In this document: positions 1 through 7,156 of the stretch, piece after piece
Layout: the number at the start of each line of letters is the position of its first letter
Numbering within the stretch: position 1 is the stretch's first letter
DNA from: Anaerolineae bacterium
GTDB lineage: Bacteria > Chloroflexota > Anaerolineae > Promineifilales > Promineifilaceae
Assembly (NCBI GenBank): GCA_028277515.1
Contig: JANQGC010000073.1
Coordinates: forward strand, 1-12,863
DNA: 12,863 bases
Direction: 5' to 3'
Notes under the pieces: model-generated
What the model was told of the DNA's origin: nothing
Seen by the model: only the letters and a program-made list of their open reading frames with translations
Databases searched by the model: none
Position numbers and translations under genes: made by a program

Positions 1-1977
1 GAACGGATTGGGTCCAGCGACCGGGTGCAAATCGTGTCGCAAGTAGATCGTTATAGCCGCGGTTTTTCAGCCGATGGAAACTGGGATTCTACTAAACGGT
101 TTTATGTCACGGCCGATCCCGATTTAAATCGCGTCACCTCGCAAGAGATTATGGATCTGGGTGAAGTGAACATGGCATCCGGTGATGCCCTGGTCGACTT
201 TGTCTCCTGGGCGGTAGAAAATTTCCCCGCCGATAAATATGCCTTGATCATGTCCGATCATGGCCTGGGCTGGCCTGGCGGCTGGTCTGATCCGGCTCCT
301 GGAGGGCCGGGAGAACATAATGTGGCCCTGGCTTCAGCCCTGGGGGATGAACTTTATTTGATGGAGTTGGACGAAGCCCTGGGTGAGATTCGAGAAACTA
401 CCGATCTGGATCATTTTGAATTGATCGGCATGGATGCCTGCTTGATGAGTCATGTGGAGGTTTATGATGCGTTAGCTCCTCATGCCCGCTATGCAGTGGC
501 TTCTCAGGAAACGGAACCGGCGCTGGGTTGGGCTTATACGGGATTTTTGGGCGATTTGATTCAAAACCCGGATATGGATGGTGCGCAACTGGGCCGGCAC
601 ATTGTGGATAGTTATATTAATGAAGACCAACGAATTGTGGATGACCAGGCAAGGGCTGAGTTCACCGGGGGAGGCTCCCCTTTGAGCGGCATCCTGGGGT
701 CATTTGGCGGTGTTTCGGCAGGACAATTGGTGCAACAGATGGAGAGCAATATCACGCTGACGGCCGTTGATCTACAGGCGTTTGGCCAGGTGATGGATTC
801 GCTTAATGATTTGGCCTTTGCCATGCAGGATATCTCCCAGCCGCAGGTGGCCCAGGCTCGCAATTATGCTCAATCTTACACCAGTGTATTTGGCAACAAT
901 GTACCTCCTTCTTACCTGGATTTAGGGAACTTCGCGCAGATAATTCAGCAGTCAAGTAATGACAGCCAGGTTTCAGGACTTGTTGAGCAATTGGTGGCCG
1001 ATATTGACAACGCGGTGGTTGCCGAACGGCATGGCAGTAATATGGCCGGATCAACCGGGCTGTCTATTTATTTCCCTAATTCCGAACTCTATCGTTCGCC
1101 CATCGCCGGCGCACAGTCTTATACGGAGGTGGCCGAACGATTTGCCCGTAATTCTTTGTGGGATGAATTCCTGGCATATCATTACACGGGTCGCCGTTTT
1201 GAGGAGGCGCAGAGCACAGTGGCAGTGCCGGAAAGTGGCGCGGCGACGACCGCACCGGGCAGCGGCGATATTCAGGTCACCAATTTCGAGCTATCGGATA
1301 ATGTGGCTTCTCCGGGGAACCCAATTTTGATGTCGGCCGATGTGTCAGGCAGCAACCTGGGTTATGTCTATATTTACACCGGATTCTTAGACGAAGTCTC
1401 CAATTCCGTGTTTGTCGCTGATATGGATTACCTGGAAACTGCTGATACCGTTGAAGTTGATGGTGTCTATTATCCCCAATGGCCGGAAGATGAATTCACC
1501 ATAGAGTTTGAATGGGAACCTTTGATGTTCGCCATCAATGATGGAGAGCAATCTGCCCTGGCCCTTTTCCAACCCTTAACCTACGGTGCAACCTTTGAAG
1601 AGGCAGTCTATACTGTCGATGGTATCTATACCTATGCCGATGGTGAATCTTATAATGCCCGCCTCCATTTCAATAATAATAACGGTCTTTTGAGCCAGGT
1701 CTTCGGTTATAACGGTGATGGATTTACCGGTGCGCCAAGGGAGATTATCCCCCAGATTGGGGACCGGTTCACTGTGCTGGAGAGCTGGGTTGATCTTGCC
1801 CCCAGCGGGCAGGCTGTGGAGAGTGTCTACCAGGAAGGGGAAACGTTGACTTTTGGTGCAGAGCCTTTACTTTGGGAAGAGTTGGATGGCGCGCCCGGAG
1901 AGTATGTGGTTGGCTTTGTCTTTGAAGATCTGGATGGCAACCGTTTCCCGGTTTATGAACAGGTAAGGGTAGAGTAA
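1..1977 (+). CDS. Clostripain-related (C11 family) cysteine peptidase, 5'-truncated by the window edge
   Basis: The frame is open from base 1 and reads ERIGSSDRVQIVSQVDRY, typical of the interior of a C11 catalytic domain, so the true start lies upstream. A GTG at 25 is internal. Both catalytic motifs of the family are visible: the His in SDHGLGW (codon 259-261) and the nucleophile Cys in GMDACLM (codon 439-441). C11 enzymes cleave after basic residues and are usually secreted; the signal peptide would be outside the window. After the catalytic part (to about base 1190) comes a short Ala/Gly/Thr linker (PESGAATTAPGSGD). A beta-rich tail of about 240 residues follows with many Tyr, Asp and Glu and no recognised motif. 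It may be one or two Ig-like or surface-binding domains. The gene ends in TAA just before a strong terminator, so it is the last gene of its transcript. Family assignment is secure; the substrate is unknown. Confidence 0.9.
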   Translation, partial: ERIGSSDRVQIVSQVDRYSRGFSADGNWDSTKRFYVTADPDLNRVTSQEIMDLGEVNMASGDALVDFVSWAVENFPADKYALIMSDHGLGWPGGWSDPAPGGPGEHNVALASALGDELYLMELDEALGEIRETTDLDHFELIGMDACLMSHVEVYDALAPHARYAVASQETEPALGWAYTGFLGDLIQNPDMDGAQLGRHIVDSYINEDQRIVDDQARAEFTGGGSPLSGILGSFGGVSAGQLVQQMESNITLTAVDLQAFGQVMDSLNDLAFAMQDISQPQVAQARNYAQSYTSVFGNNVPPSYLDLGNFAQIIQQSSNDSQVSGLVEQLVADIDNAVVAERHGSNMAGSTGLSIYFPNSELYRSPIAGAQSYTEVAERFARNSLWDEFLAYHYTGRRFEEAQSTVAVPESGAATTAPGSGDIQVTNFELSDNVASPGNPILMSADVSGSNLGYVYIYTGFLDEVSNSVFVADMDYLETADTVEVDGVYYPQWPEDEFTIEFEWEPLMFAINDGEQSALALFQPLTYGATFEEAVYTVDGIYTYADGESYNARLHFNNNNGLLSQVFGYNGDGFTGAPREIIPQIGDRFTVLESWVDLAPSGQAVESVYQEGETLTFGAEPLLWEELDGAPGEYVVGFVFEDLDGNRFPVYEQVRVE

Positions 1978-1978
1978 A

Positions 1979-2014
1979 AGAAGATGCCAAATTTATCAAA
2001 ATTTGGCATCTTTT
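1979..2014 (+). terminator. Rho-independent terminator after the C11 peptidase
   Basis: A perfect 14-bp stem (AAGATGCCAAATTT at 1981-1994 paired with AAATTTGGCATCTT at 1999-2012) encloses the four-base loop ATCA. It can extend by two more pairs and runs into TTTT. It starts 3 nt after the stop codon. Because the arms begin with A and end with T, it could act on either strand. Confidence 0.88.
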
Positions 2015-2043
2015 AGCAGCAAAGCTTACGGAGAGAACATTGA

Positions 2044-3192
2044 ATGACCAATAAAACATTGCCTGCCGAGCAAAAGCGGGCGTTTAATTTAATTTGGAGC
2101 CAAATGCCGCAAATGCAAAACCGTATGTCTTCCTCCTGGTGGTTTTTTTTGCTGCTGCCCAAGGGGGAAGAAGGGTATGGTCCTAAGCAAATCATGTTCG
2201 CCATCACGGCGCGGGCCGGGGATGAAATCAACATCAGCGGCGGCGATCTGCGCGGAATCGACTTAAAACGAAATCTGACCGCCCAAAAGGATCAGTTTGA
2301 AGTACAAAATGTGGGCTGGTATTTTGACGGGCAAGTTTTGCATGAGGAACTGGTCAAACAAATCGCCCTGGCCACCTTATCCAGTGATGGTTATATCGAA
2401 GCCTGGGCAAAGCGGCCGGATGGCCAACAACATGGCAGCAAGATTTGGGCCTCGCCAGATGAACCGCTGACCCTGGAAGCGCATTTCAAGGGGGCGCGTG
2501 GTGAGGCCAGGTTCAAAACCTGGGGTGATCTAAAAACAGTGGATACTTCACCGGATGAATCGATCAATATCAACACCCCTTTAGGTGGCACTCATTTTAT
2601 CGCCTGGCGGCTGATCAACTTTGAGGGAACATTCACCTCACCGGTGGGGACGGAACATCTGCAAGGTCTGGGCTATTTCCAGCGGGTTTGTTTGAATGTT
2701 CCCGCTTTTCCCTGGAAGTGGGTCTGGTCACTGCTGGAGGATGGCACTTTGTTTTCCGCCTTTGTGCCTTATGTGGGTCCCCATTTATTCCGGCGCGGCT
2801 ACCGCTTTTTTGCCAGTAAGAAGTGGGAAAAGCGCACCATTCCCATCGCTTCCGGCGCCTTTATTGATTTTCCCGGTGATTCTGAGCGGATTTTATTTGA
2901 TAAATCCAGTGTAACCCCGGTGTTCAGGAATGGATCCCACCCTGATTTTCTGGTTTCAGCCCGATCTAAAAATGGAGATTTCATCAAGTTTTTTGCCAAT
3001 AGCTACGATCACGCGCCGCAATCATTGAGCCGCAGAATTTTTGGCGGTAAGTTAAGGACCCATTGGAGCTACAATGAATACATGTTCCGAATGGAAAATT
3101 TAGAAGGACGGGTTGGCGGCCAGGTGATTAACCATCAGACTAAAGGCAATGGTTTTGGTAATGTAGAGTATACCTGGGGCCTGGGATTGTAG
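2044..3192 (+). CDS. Conserved hypothetical beta-rich protein, possibly lipocalin/CrtC-like
   Basis: A 382-residue protein with no signal peptide or clear membrane span. Start ATG 2044 is supported by GGAGAG at 2030-2035, 8 nt upstream. The sequence alternates short hydrophobic and charged stretches rich in Gly, Trp, Tyr and Phe, as expected for a beta-barrel or beta-sandwich. Landmarks are SWWFFLLLPKG (31-41), HFIAWRLINFEGTF (184-197), GLGYFQRV (208-215), FPWKWVWSLLEDGTLF (222-237) and a C-terminal NEYMFRMENLEGRVGGQV (344-361) ending in TWGLGL. The Trp-rich FPWKWVW..LEDG piece resembles the strand pair of the AttH/CrtC (hydroxyneurosporene synthase-like) lipocalin fold. I recall this only loosely and no catalytic residue can be assigned. 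It sits 11 nt upstream of a polytopic membrane protein, so the two are probably co-transcribed and may form a soluble/membrane pair. A run of eight T at 2142-2149 encodes part of WWFFLLL; the frame stays intact. Confidence 0.75.
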   Translation: MTNKTLPAEQKRAFNLIWSQMPQMQNRMSSSWWFFLLLPKGEEGYGPKQIMFAITARAGDEINISGGDLRGIDLKRNLTAQKDQFEVQNVGWYFDGQVLHEELVKQIALATLSSDGYIEAWAKRPDGQQHGSKIWASPDEPLTLEAHFKGARGEARFKTWGDLKTVDTSPDESININTPLGGTHFIAWRLINFEGTFTSPVGTEHLQGLGYFQRVCLNVPAFPWKWVWSLLEDGTLFSAFVPYVGPHLFRRGYRFFASKKWEKRTIPIASGAFIDFPGDSERILFDKSSVTPVFRNGSHPDFLVSARSKNGDFIKFFANSYDHAPQSLSRRIFGGKLRTHWSYNEYMFRMENLEGRVGGQVINHQTKGNGFGNVEYTWGLGL

Positions 3193-3203
3193 AGGAGCGT
3201 GTT

Positions 3204-4307
3204 ATGAGCAGACGAGATCGTCTTCTGGTGGAGCGAGAGGAAGCGGGAAATTACCTGTTAATATCATTGATTTCTTTTGCTGCAACGGTGATCGTTGTGC
3301 GTCTTTTCTTAGAGCTGACCGGCTATCCCCAATTGGGCAACAGCACCTTGCACATTGCCCATCTGCTTTATGGTGGTGTGCTGCTCTTTGCTGCTGTTTT
3401 GATGGTTTTAATTTGGGATAATCCCAGCTTCAAGGTGATTGCCGCGGCCTTGAGCGGCATCGGCATCGGCTTATTTATTGATGAGGTTGGGAAGTTCATC
3501 ACGCAGAACAATGATTATTTTTATCCGGCGGCCGCTCCGATTATTTATGGCTTTTTTCTGCTTACTGTCTTGATTTTTCTGCTGGTGCGCTGGCCTGATG
3601 CCATCGATCCCCGGCGAGAAATGATCCTGGCCCTGGAACTGCTGCAGGATGCGATCTATGGTGAATTGGATGCGGTGGAAGGACAAAAGTTGGTGGAAAA
3701 TTTGCAGCACGCCCGGCTTTCTGAGAAAAAAGAAATCACCAAAATGGCCGCTGTTTTACAGGTTTATGTTGATGAAGGGAATGTGCCGTTTAAAGATCCT
3801 GATCCAGGATTGCTGCAGCGCACCTGGGACAGGTTTGAATCCTTTGCCAAGGGGATCGGCCGAAAATGGCATCGCTACCTGGTGCTGGCCGGCCTGATTA
3901 TCACCGCTTTGGGGGCTGTGGTGACGTTAGGGTCGTTGATCTGGATTGCTGTTTCACCGGAAGCGACGACACAAACATTTTTTGCTGAATTAGCGGCAGA
4001 AGCACGGAGCCTGGATATTGCAAGTTTGGGCGGCCATTATTTGCGGATTATTGTTGATTTTGCTATTGGTGTGGTGGCGCTGGTCAGTTTTTATTTCATT
4101 GCCAGGGGAGAGGAGCAGAAGGGAATTTTGCTGGCCGTCGTGTCGGTGGTGTTGTCATTAACGGCCGTGCAGCTCATCACTTTTTATTTAGATCAATTTA
4201 CAGCTATTTTGCCAACGCTGTATCAATTCGCATTTTTACTTGTGATTTTAAGCTACCGGGATTGGTATCTCAAACCAAACGAGCAGGGCTTTTTCGTAAC
4301 AGAATAG
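3204..4307 (+). CDS. Polytopic membrane protein of unknown function (eight predicted TM segments)
   Basis: A 367-residue protein. Start ATG 3204 has AGGAG at 3193-3197, directly after the upstream stop, so translation is likely coupled. Hydrophobic segments fall at about 18-38, 49-71, 76-98, 110-129, 224-250, 279-300, 305-328 and 333-351. This gives two four-helix blocks. They are separated by a soluble, charged, helical region (about 131-223) containing LALELLQDAIYGELDAVEGQKLVENL and a coiled-coil-like EKKEITKMAAVLQVYVDEG. The N-terminal block has conserved-looking polar residues inside or beside helices: LHIAHLLYGG (49-58) and GIGIGLFIDEVGKFITQNNDYF (85-106). His50, His53, Asp93, Glu94 and Lys97 could line a site. 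I do not recognise a named family. The partner gene upstream suggests a shared role. No terminator is obvious immediately after the stop. Confidence 0.82.
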   Translation: MSRRDRLLVEREEAGNYLLISLISFAATVIVVRLFLELTGYPQLGNSTLHIAHLLYGGVLLFAAVLMVLIWDNPSFKVIAAALSGIGIGLFIDEVGKFITQNNDYFYPAAAPIIYGFFLLTVLIFLLVRWPDAIDPRREMILALELLQDAIYGELDAVEGQKLVENLQHARLSEKKEITKMAAVLQVYVDEGNVPFKDPDPGLLQRTWDRFESFAKGIGRKWHRYLVLAGLIITALGAVVTLGSLIWIAVSPEATTQTFFAELAAEARSLDIASLGGHYLRIIVDFAIGVVALVSFYFIARGEEQKGILLAVVSVVLSLTAVQLITFYLDQFTAILPTLYQFAFLLVILSYRDWYLKPNEQGFFVTE

Positions 4308-4364
4308 TATTGGGTGTGTTTCATTTGAGCGGGCATGTAGTGCGATCAGCGTGCCCTTTGGGTA

Positions 4365-4399
4365 TTGGCAAATCGCGCCTGCCGATTTACCAAATCGGC
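4365..4399. repeat. Two overlapping, mutually exclusive hairpins
   Basis: Hairpin A pairs TTGGCAAATCG (4365-4375) with CGATTTACCAA (4383-4393): 11 positions with one C/A mismatch and a 7-nt loop. Hairpin B pairs GCCGATTT (4381-4388) with AAATCGGC (4392-4399): 8 perfect pairs and a 3-nt loop. They share 4383-4393, so only one can form at a time. There is no T-run after B, so it is not a classical terminator. Confidence 0.6.
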
Positions 4400-4424
4400 T
4401 TACACTAAAGTTCCTTACTAGACC

Positions 4425-4439
4425 GGCATCTAGGATGCC
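4425..4439. repeat. Short perfect hairpin GGCATC-TAG-GATGCC
   Basis: A 6-bp perfect stem with a 3-nt loop lies 25 nt after the competing hairpins and 65 nt before the TrhA-like start. It could be a protein-binding dyad or the third element of the same structured leader. It is short enough to occur by chance. Confidence 0.4.
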
Positions 4440-4504
4440 TACTTACAGGGTGACCGTAATAATTTATTATTCTTCAAAAGCGGTGAATACGAACAGGCCA
4501 TCTT

Positions 4505-5170
4505 ATGAACGCAACGCAAGACGAAAAAACCTGGCAAAACCCCTTCTACACTTTTGCTGAAGAGTTGGCCAACAGCATCACCCACGGCATCGGCGTCGGG
4601 CTGGCGGTGATCGGCCTGGTTACCTTATTGATATTAGGCATCTTATATAGTGATTGGCGACAGGTCTTGGGTTTTGTGGTCTACGGGATCAGCCTGATTT
4701 TGTTATACCTGGCCTCAACACTGTATCATGGCGTTCAACACCCACGAGCCAAACAATTTTTACGCCTCTGCGACCATACGGTGATTTATGTTTTTATCGC
4801 CGGAACATATACTCCTTTTCTGCTGGCTGGCATGCAAGGGCAGGCGGTCTGGACGATGCTGGCGGTGGTCTGGTTGATGGCCGGGGCGGGTATATTATGG
4901 AAGATTTTTTTCCTTGGCCGTTTTGAAGTGTTGGCCACGCTGATGTACCTGTTGATGGGCTGGATGGGTGTCCTGGCATTTCGCCAGTTTTTAATGAATG
5001 TCCCGCCACAAGCAGTGACACTGTTAATTGCCGGCGGGATAGTCTACACAGTTGGCGTTATATTTTACGCCTGGCAGAGACTGCCTTTTAATCATGCCAT
5101 CTGGCATCTATTTGTCCTGGGGGGCAGCATCTGCCATTTTGCGGCCGTCATCTTTTTGATCCCTATTTGA
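4505..5170 (+). CDS. trhA: Hemolysin III / TrhA family (PAQR-type) membrane protein
   Basis: A 221-residue, seven-TM protein of the size usual for the family. The N-terminal EELANSITHGIGVGLAVIGL (19-38) is the classic hemolysin III opening. The putative metal site is complete: S71-x3-H75 in STLYH, D90 in LCDH followed by IAGTYTPFLL, and H197-x3-H201 in NHAIWH with H211 further on. Some members affect membrane fluidity homeostasis; the hemolysin label comes from early heterologous assays and should not be read as a toxin claim. The start at 4505 is the only ATG that keeps the conserved N-terminus, although its Shine-Dalgarno match is weak. The gene converges on the minus-strand gene at 5191 with 20 nt between stop codons and no clear terminator. 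Family assignment is firm; function in this organism is inferred. Confidence 0.93.
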   Translation: MNATQDEKTWQNPFYTFAEELANSITHGIGVGLAVIGLVTLLILGILYSDWRQVLGFVVYGISLILLYLASTLYHGVQHPRAKQFLRLCDHTVIYVFIAGTYTPFLLAGMQGQAVWTMLAVVWLMAGAGILWKIFFLGRFEVLATLMYLLMGWMGVLAFRQFLMNVPPQAVTLLIAGGIVYTVGVIFYAWQRLPFNHAIWHLFVLGGSICHFAAVIFLIPI

Positions 5171-5190
5171 TTGACAGTGGTCGGCGGGTT

Positions 5191-6402
5191 TTAACTTATG
5201 GCCGATTGTAAGTTGTCAATGGCCTCCTTTTCGCGGTCATGAATAGTGAGGACGGCCTCAGCTATGCGCTCACGATGCTCTATAACCTGCTCCTGGGACA
5301 GGGGGAAATTGTCGATCATGTCCTGACGAGTGTCGTCCAGATCCTGGTTAATGCTTTTGATTTTATCTAGTGCAGCACTCCCCTGTTCCAGGAAAAGACA
5401 ATGTTTGCGCCACATCAATTCCCTGACCTGGCCGAATGGGGGAATGTCACCAGGTAGGATCATCCTGGCTAACTGCTGCCAGGCGCCAGCCGCCGAGCGA
5501 AAACGGCTGGCGGCTTCGTTTAGCCCCGGAGAATTGAGCAAGATAGCCGCTTCATCCAGAAAGTCAGCATACATCAGCCGTTCGCCATCTTGCTCCACCC
5601 CCTTACCAAAGAGAAAAGCGAAATTATAGGCGGAGGTCAAACCGGCGAACATCGGCAGGCCGGCGGGGAACTGCTTCTCCCAGCTTAAACGACCCTTGGG
5701 ATTGCGCAGCATTGTGGCCCAAAATTGATAGGCATTCAAGCCAAAGTTATTTTTTGAGCCTTTGGGTGGTTTTTCTGTGAAGAGCCGAATTGTGTCCCAA
5801 ATCCCCAGGTGAACGGCCGACGCCAGTTTATCTGGATTGGGTGGTTCCAGGGTCAGCAGGCGGTGTTTGACCTTTTTCACACGGCCGCGTGCGGCTGCCA
5901 ATTCTTCCGTGTTAATAGTCAGTGGAACCTGGGCACGATCGGCGATCATAACCTGGTCTGTTTCCCAATCATAGCCATAGACCAGGATCGGAAAAGTGCC
6001 CCACATGCCCTCATCCTGCGGCTGAGCGTTATATGGCAGGCTAAAGTAATCCGCCCATAGGATGGCCGGCTGTCCCTCTTCTAAGGTGTCCAGGAGTAAT
6101 TTGACGGCTCGATCAGCTTTGGCTGTATGCTGTAGATCCTGGATGATACCCAGGCGAGAGAGCATGGTGTCCAGGGGATCGAAGGTATTGCGGGTTAAAA
6201 TGTTGCATTGTGGATCATATCCTTCGTACAGGAAATTGAAATAGCCAAACACTATGCCTCCGCTCACGCCGAGCAGGAAGGCTTCACTGTATGGCTCCCC
6301 GGTATGAGGCGCTTTATAACCACGCTGGGCCATGAAGTTGCGTACCGTACCGGTCTCCCAGTGGATTCCATTAAATTGATTGTAATTTTTAAGAACGGGC
6401 AT
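5191..6402 (-). CDS. BtrH N-terminal / DUF4872-like protein, apparently without the catalytic Cys and His
   Basis: A 403-residue protein read leftward. ATG is at 6402-6400, with AAGGAG (complement of 6409-6414) 6 nt upstream. The N-terminus FNGIHWETGTVRNFMAQRG (10-28) followed by YSEAFLLGVSGGIVFGYF (38-55) matches the plan of BtrH_N: an HC-x-S/T motif, then S-E-A-x-x-x-G-x-x-GG. The later GYDWETDQVMIADRA (143-157) matches the core beta-hairpin with its Asp. In BtrH and related C39-like folds the first motif carries the nucleophile Cys; here that place is W15 (codon TGG). The later His place appears to be F137 in GTFPILVYGYD. So the fold seems kept but the triad lost, suggesting a binding or structural role. 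The rest (about 190-403) is mainly helical and ends in a charged coiled-coil-like stretch. BtrH itself is an acyltransferase in butirosin synthesis. No such pathway is visible here, so that function should not be transferred. Confidence 0.72.
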   Translation of the reverse strand: MPVLKNYNQFNGIHWETGTVRNFMAQRGYKAPHTGEPYSEAFLLGVSGGIVFGYFNFLYEGYDPQCNILTRNTFDPLDTMLSRLGIIQDLQHTAKADRAVKLLLDTLEEGQPAILWADYFSLPYNAQPQDEGMWGTFPILVYGYDWETDQVMIADRAQVPLTINTEELAAARGRVKKVKHRLLTLEPPNPDKLASAVHLGIWDTIRLFTEKPPKGSKNNFGLNAYQFWATMLRNPKGRLSWEKQFPAGLPMFAGLTSAYNFAFLFGKGVEQDGERLMYADFLDEAAILLNSPGLNEAASRFRSAAGAWQQLARMILPGDIPPFGQVRELMWRKHCLFLEQGSAALDKIKSINQDLDDTRQDMIDNFPLSQEQVIEHRERIAEAVLTIHDREKEAIDNLQSAIS

Positions 6403-6426
6403 TGAATTCTCCTTTTTATTGTTATC

Positions 6427-6480
6427 TGTAGAACAACCTTTCCAGGTTGTTCAAGCCCCAAGCTGGAAAGCTCGCGCTAC
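6427..6480 (+). repeat. 54-bp two-hairpin modular repeat, unit 1
   Basis: The unit begins TGTAGAACAA and ends GCGCTAC. Its first hairpin is GAACAACCT (6431-6439), loop TTCC, AGGTTGTTC (6444-6452): 9 perfect pairs. The second part holds AGCT-GGAA-AGCT (6461-6472). It is followed with no spacer by unit 2 and is matched in inverted orientation at 7174-7227 (50 of 54 positions by hand alignment). Confidence 0.88.
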
Positions 6481-6534
6481 TGTAGAACAAACATTCCTGT
6501 TTGTTCACTGCGCAAAAAAGGCTTTTTGCGCTAC
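6481..6534 (+). repeat. 54-bp two-hairpin modular repeat, unit 2
   Basis: Same length, same TGTAGAACAA start and same GCGCTAC end as unit 1. Hairpin 1 is GAACAAACA (6485-6493), TTCC, TGTTTGTTC (6498-6506), 9 perfect pairs. Hairpin 2 is GCGCAAAAA (6510-6518), AGGC, TTTTTGCGC (6523-6531), 9 perfect pairs. Relative to unit 1, hairpin 1 has two base pairs changed on both arms at once, keeping the stem and the TTCC loop. Confidence 0.85.
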
Positions 6535-6562
6535 AAGGTAAGATAGCAGATTTTTGGCCTGA

Positions 6563-6591
6563 TTGGTGGGAGAAGAGACATAGTATACAAT
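6563..6591 (+). promoter_or_regulatory. Candidate sigma-70-type promoter for the DinB-like gene
   Basis: TTGGTG (6563-6568) and TACAAT (6586-6591) are 17 nt apart, with the -10 about 58 nt before the ATG at 6650. On the other strand TATACT (complement of 6582-6587) is a good -10 for the BtrH-like gene, with a TTGGGA-like -35 at a long 20-nt spacing (complement of 6608-6613). Both rest on consensus matching only. Confidence 0.35.
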
Positions 6592-6649
6592 AATCCGCGC
6601 ACTGCCATCCCAATCTAAGGGAAAATTTCAACACAAAAGGGAAAATCCA

Positions 6650-7156
6650 ATGCCATCCAAAGCAATCATTCGCAAACAGTTTGATTATAACAATTGGGCT
6701 AATGAAAAGATTTTTGCCCAGTCAGGAAAGGTTTCCAGGGAAGATTTCAATGCCCCATCCGTTGTGGAAGGGCGCTCTTTACAACAGGTGTTAGCGCATA
6801 TGGTGCGCATAGAAAAAGTTTGGCGTCTGTTAGCGCGTGATGGAAATGTTGACCCCGCGCACCTGCCGTCTGAGCAGCAGTTGTCGTCTATTGAGTCTAT
6901 TCAGGATTTCAGCCGGCAGGAGCATGAAAAAATGATGACCTTCCTGGAGGAATTGCCGGAGGAAAATCTGCCGGAACCGATGCAGGTTCGGCGCTGGGAT
7001 GGGGTTCAAGTGACGATGGTGCGCTCAGATATGCTGGTACATCTGGCGCTGCACAGTATGCAGCATCGAACGGAAGCGGCCGTTTTACTGACGCAGTATG
7101 GCTATTCGCCCGGTGATCTTGATTACCTGTTCTTTGCGATGAGGCAGAAGAAGTAA
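6650..7156 (+). CDS. DinB / YfiT superfamily four-helix metal-binding protein
   Basis: A 168-residue protein of usual DinB size. It opens with a typical helix, IIRKQFDYNNWANEKIF (6-22). The three expected metal-ligand His residues are present: H50 in QQVLAHMVRIEKVW, and H135 and H139 in LVHLALHSMQHRTEAAVLL. The C-terminal GYSPGDLDYLFF (151-162) is also characteristic. Members are soluble metal-dependent enzymes or resistance proteins, including thiol transferases and hydrolases. The particular reaction cannot be read from sequence. Start ATG 6650 has AAAGGGA 7 nt upstream. The gene is a monocistron bracketed by 54-bp repeats in opposite orientations, with the downstream one 17 nt after the stop. 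Confidence 0.9.
   Translation: MPSKAIIRKQFDYNNWANEKIFAQSGKVSREDFNAPSVVEGRSLQQVLAHMVRIEKVWRLLARDGNVDPAHLPSEQQLSSIESIQDFSRQEHEKMMTFLEELPEENLPEPMQVRRWDGVQVTMVRSDMLVHLALHSMQHRTEAAVLLTQYGYSPGDLDYLFFAMRQKK

Larger units (their letters stand above)
4308..4504. other. Hairpin-rich intergenic region before the TrhA-like gene
   Basis: This 197-nt gap holds no convincing gene. It contains three closely spaced or overlapping inverted repeats between 4365 and 4439. The downstream part (about 4441-4504) is AT-rich and contains only a weak Shine-Dalgarno match (ACAGG) before the ATG at 4505. It may act as the end of the upstream transcript and the leader of the next gene. Confidence 0.6.
6403..6649. other. 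Divergent intergenic region with tandem structured repeats and candidate promoters
   Basis: This 247-nt region separates the minus-strand BtrH-like gene from the plus-strand DinB-like gene. It contains two tandem 54-bp repeat units (6427-6534), then a region with -10-like sequences on both strands around 6582-6591. If the minus promoter is there, the BtrH-like mRNA would carry both repeat units in its 5' leader. AAAGGGA (6636-6642) is the ribosome binding site for the DinB gene. Confidence 0.6.

Noticed and set aside
25..27. GTG as the true start of the C11 peptidase gene
   Set aside because: The same frame is open to base 1 with family-like sequence (ERIGSSDR), and both a signal peptide and the first strands of the catalytic domain would be missing.
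2142..2149. Run of eight T as a possible frameshift or slippage site
   Set aside because: The frame continues normally through it into a 382-residue product, and there is no overlapping alternative frame or downstream stem suggesting programmed slippage.
4351..4560. 69-codon plus-strand reading frame in the gap before the TrhA-like gene
   Set aside because: It runs across the hairpins, overlaps the TrhA-like start by 56 nt in another frame, lacks a ribosome site and has no family-like sequence.
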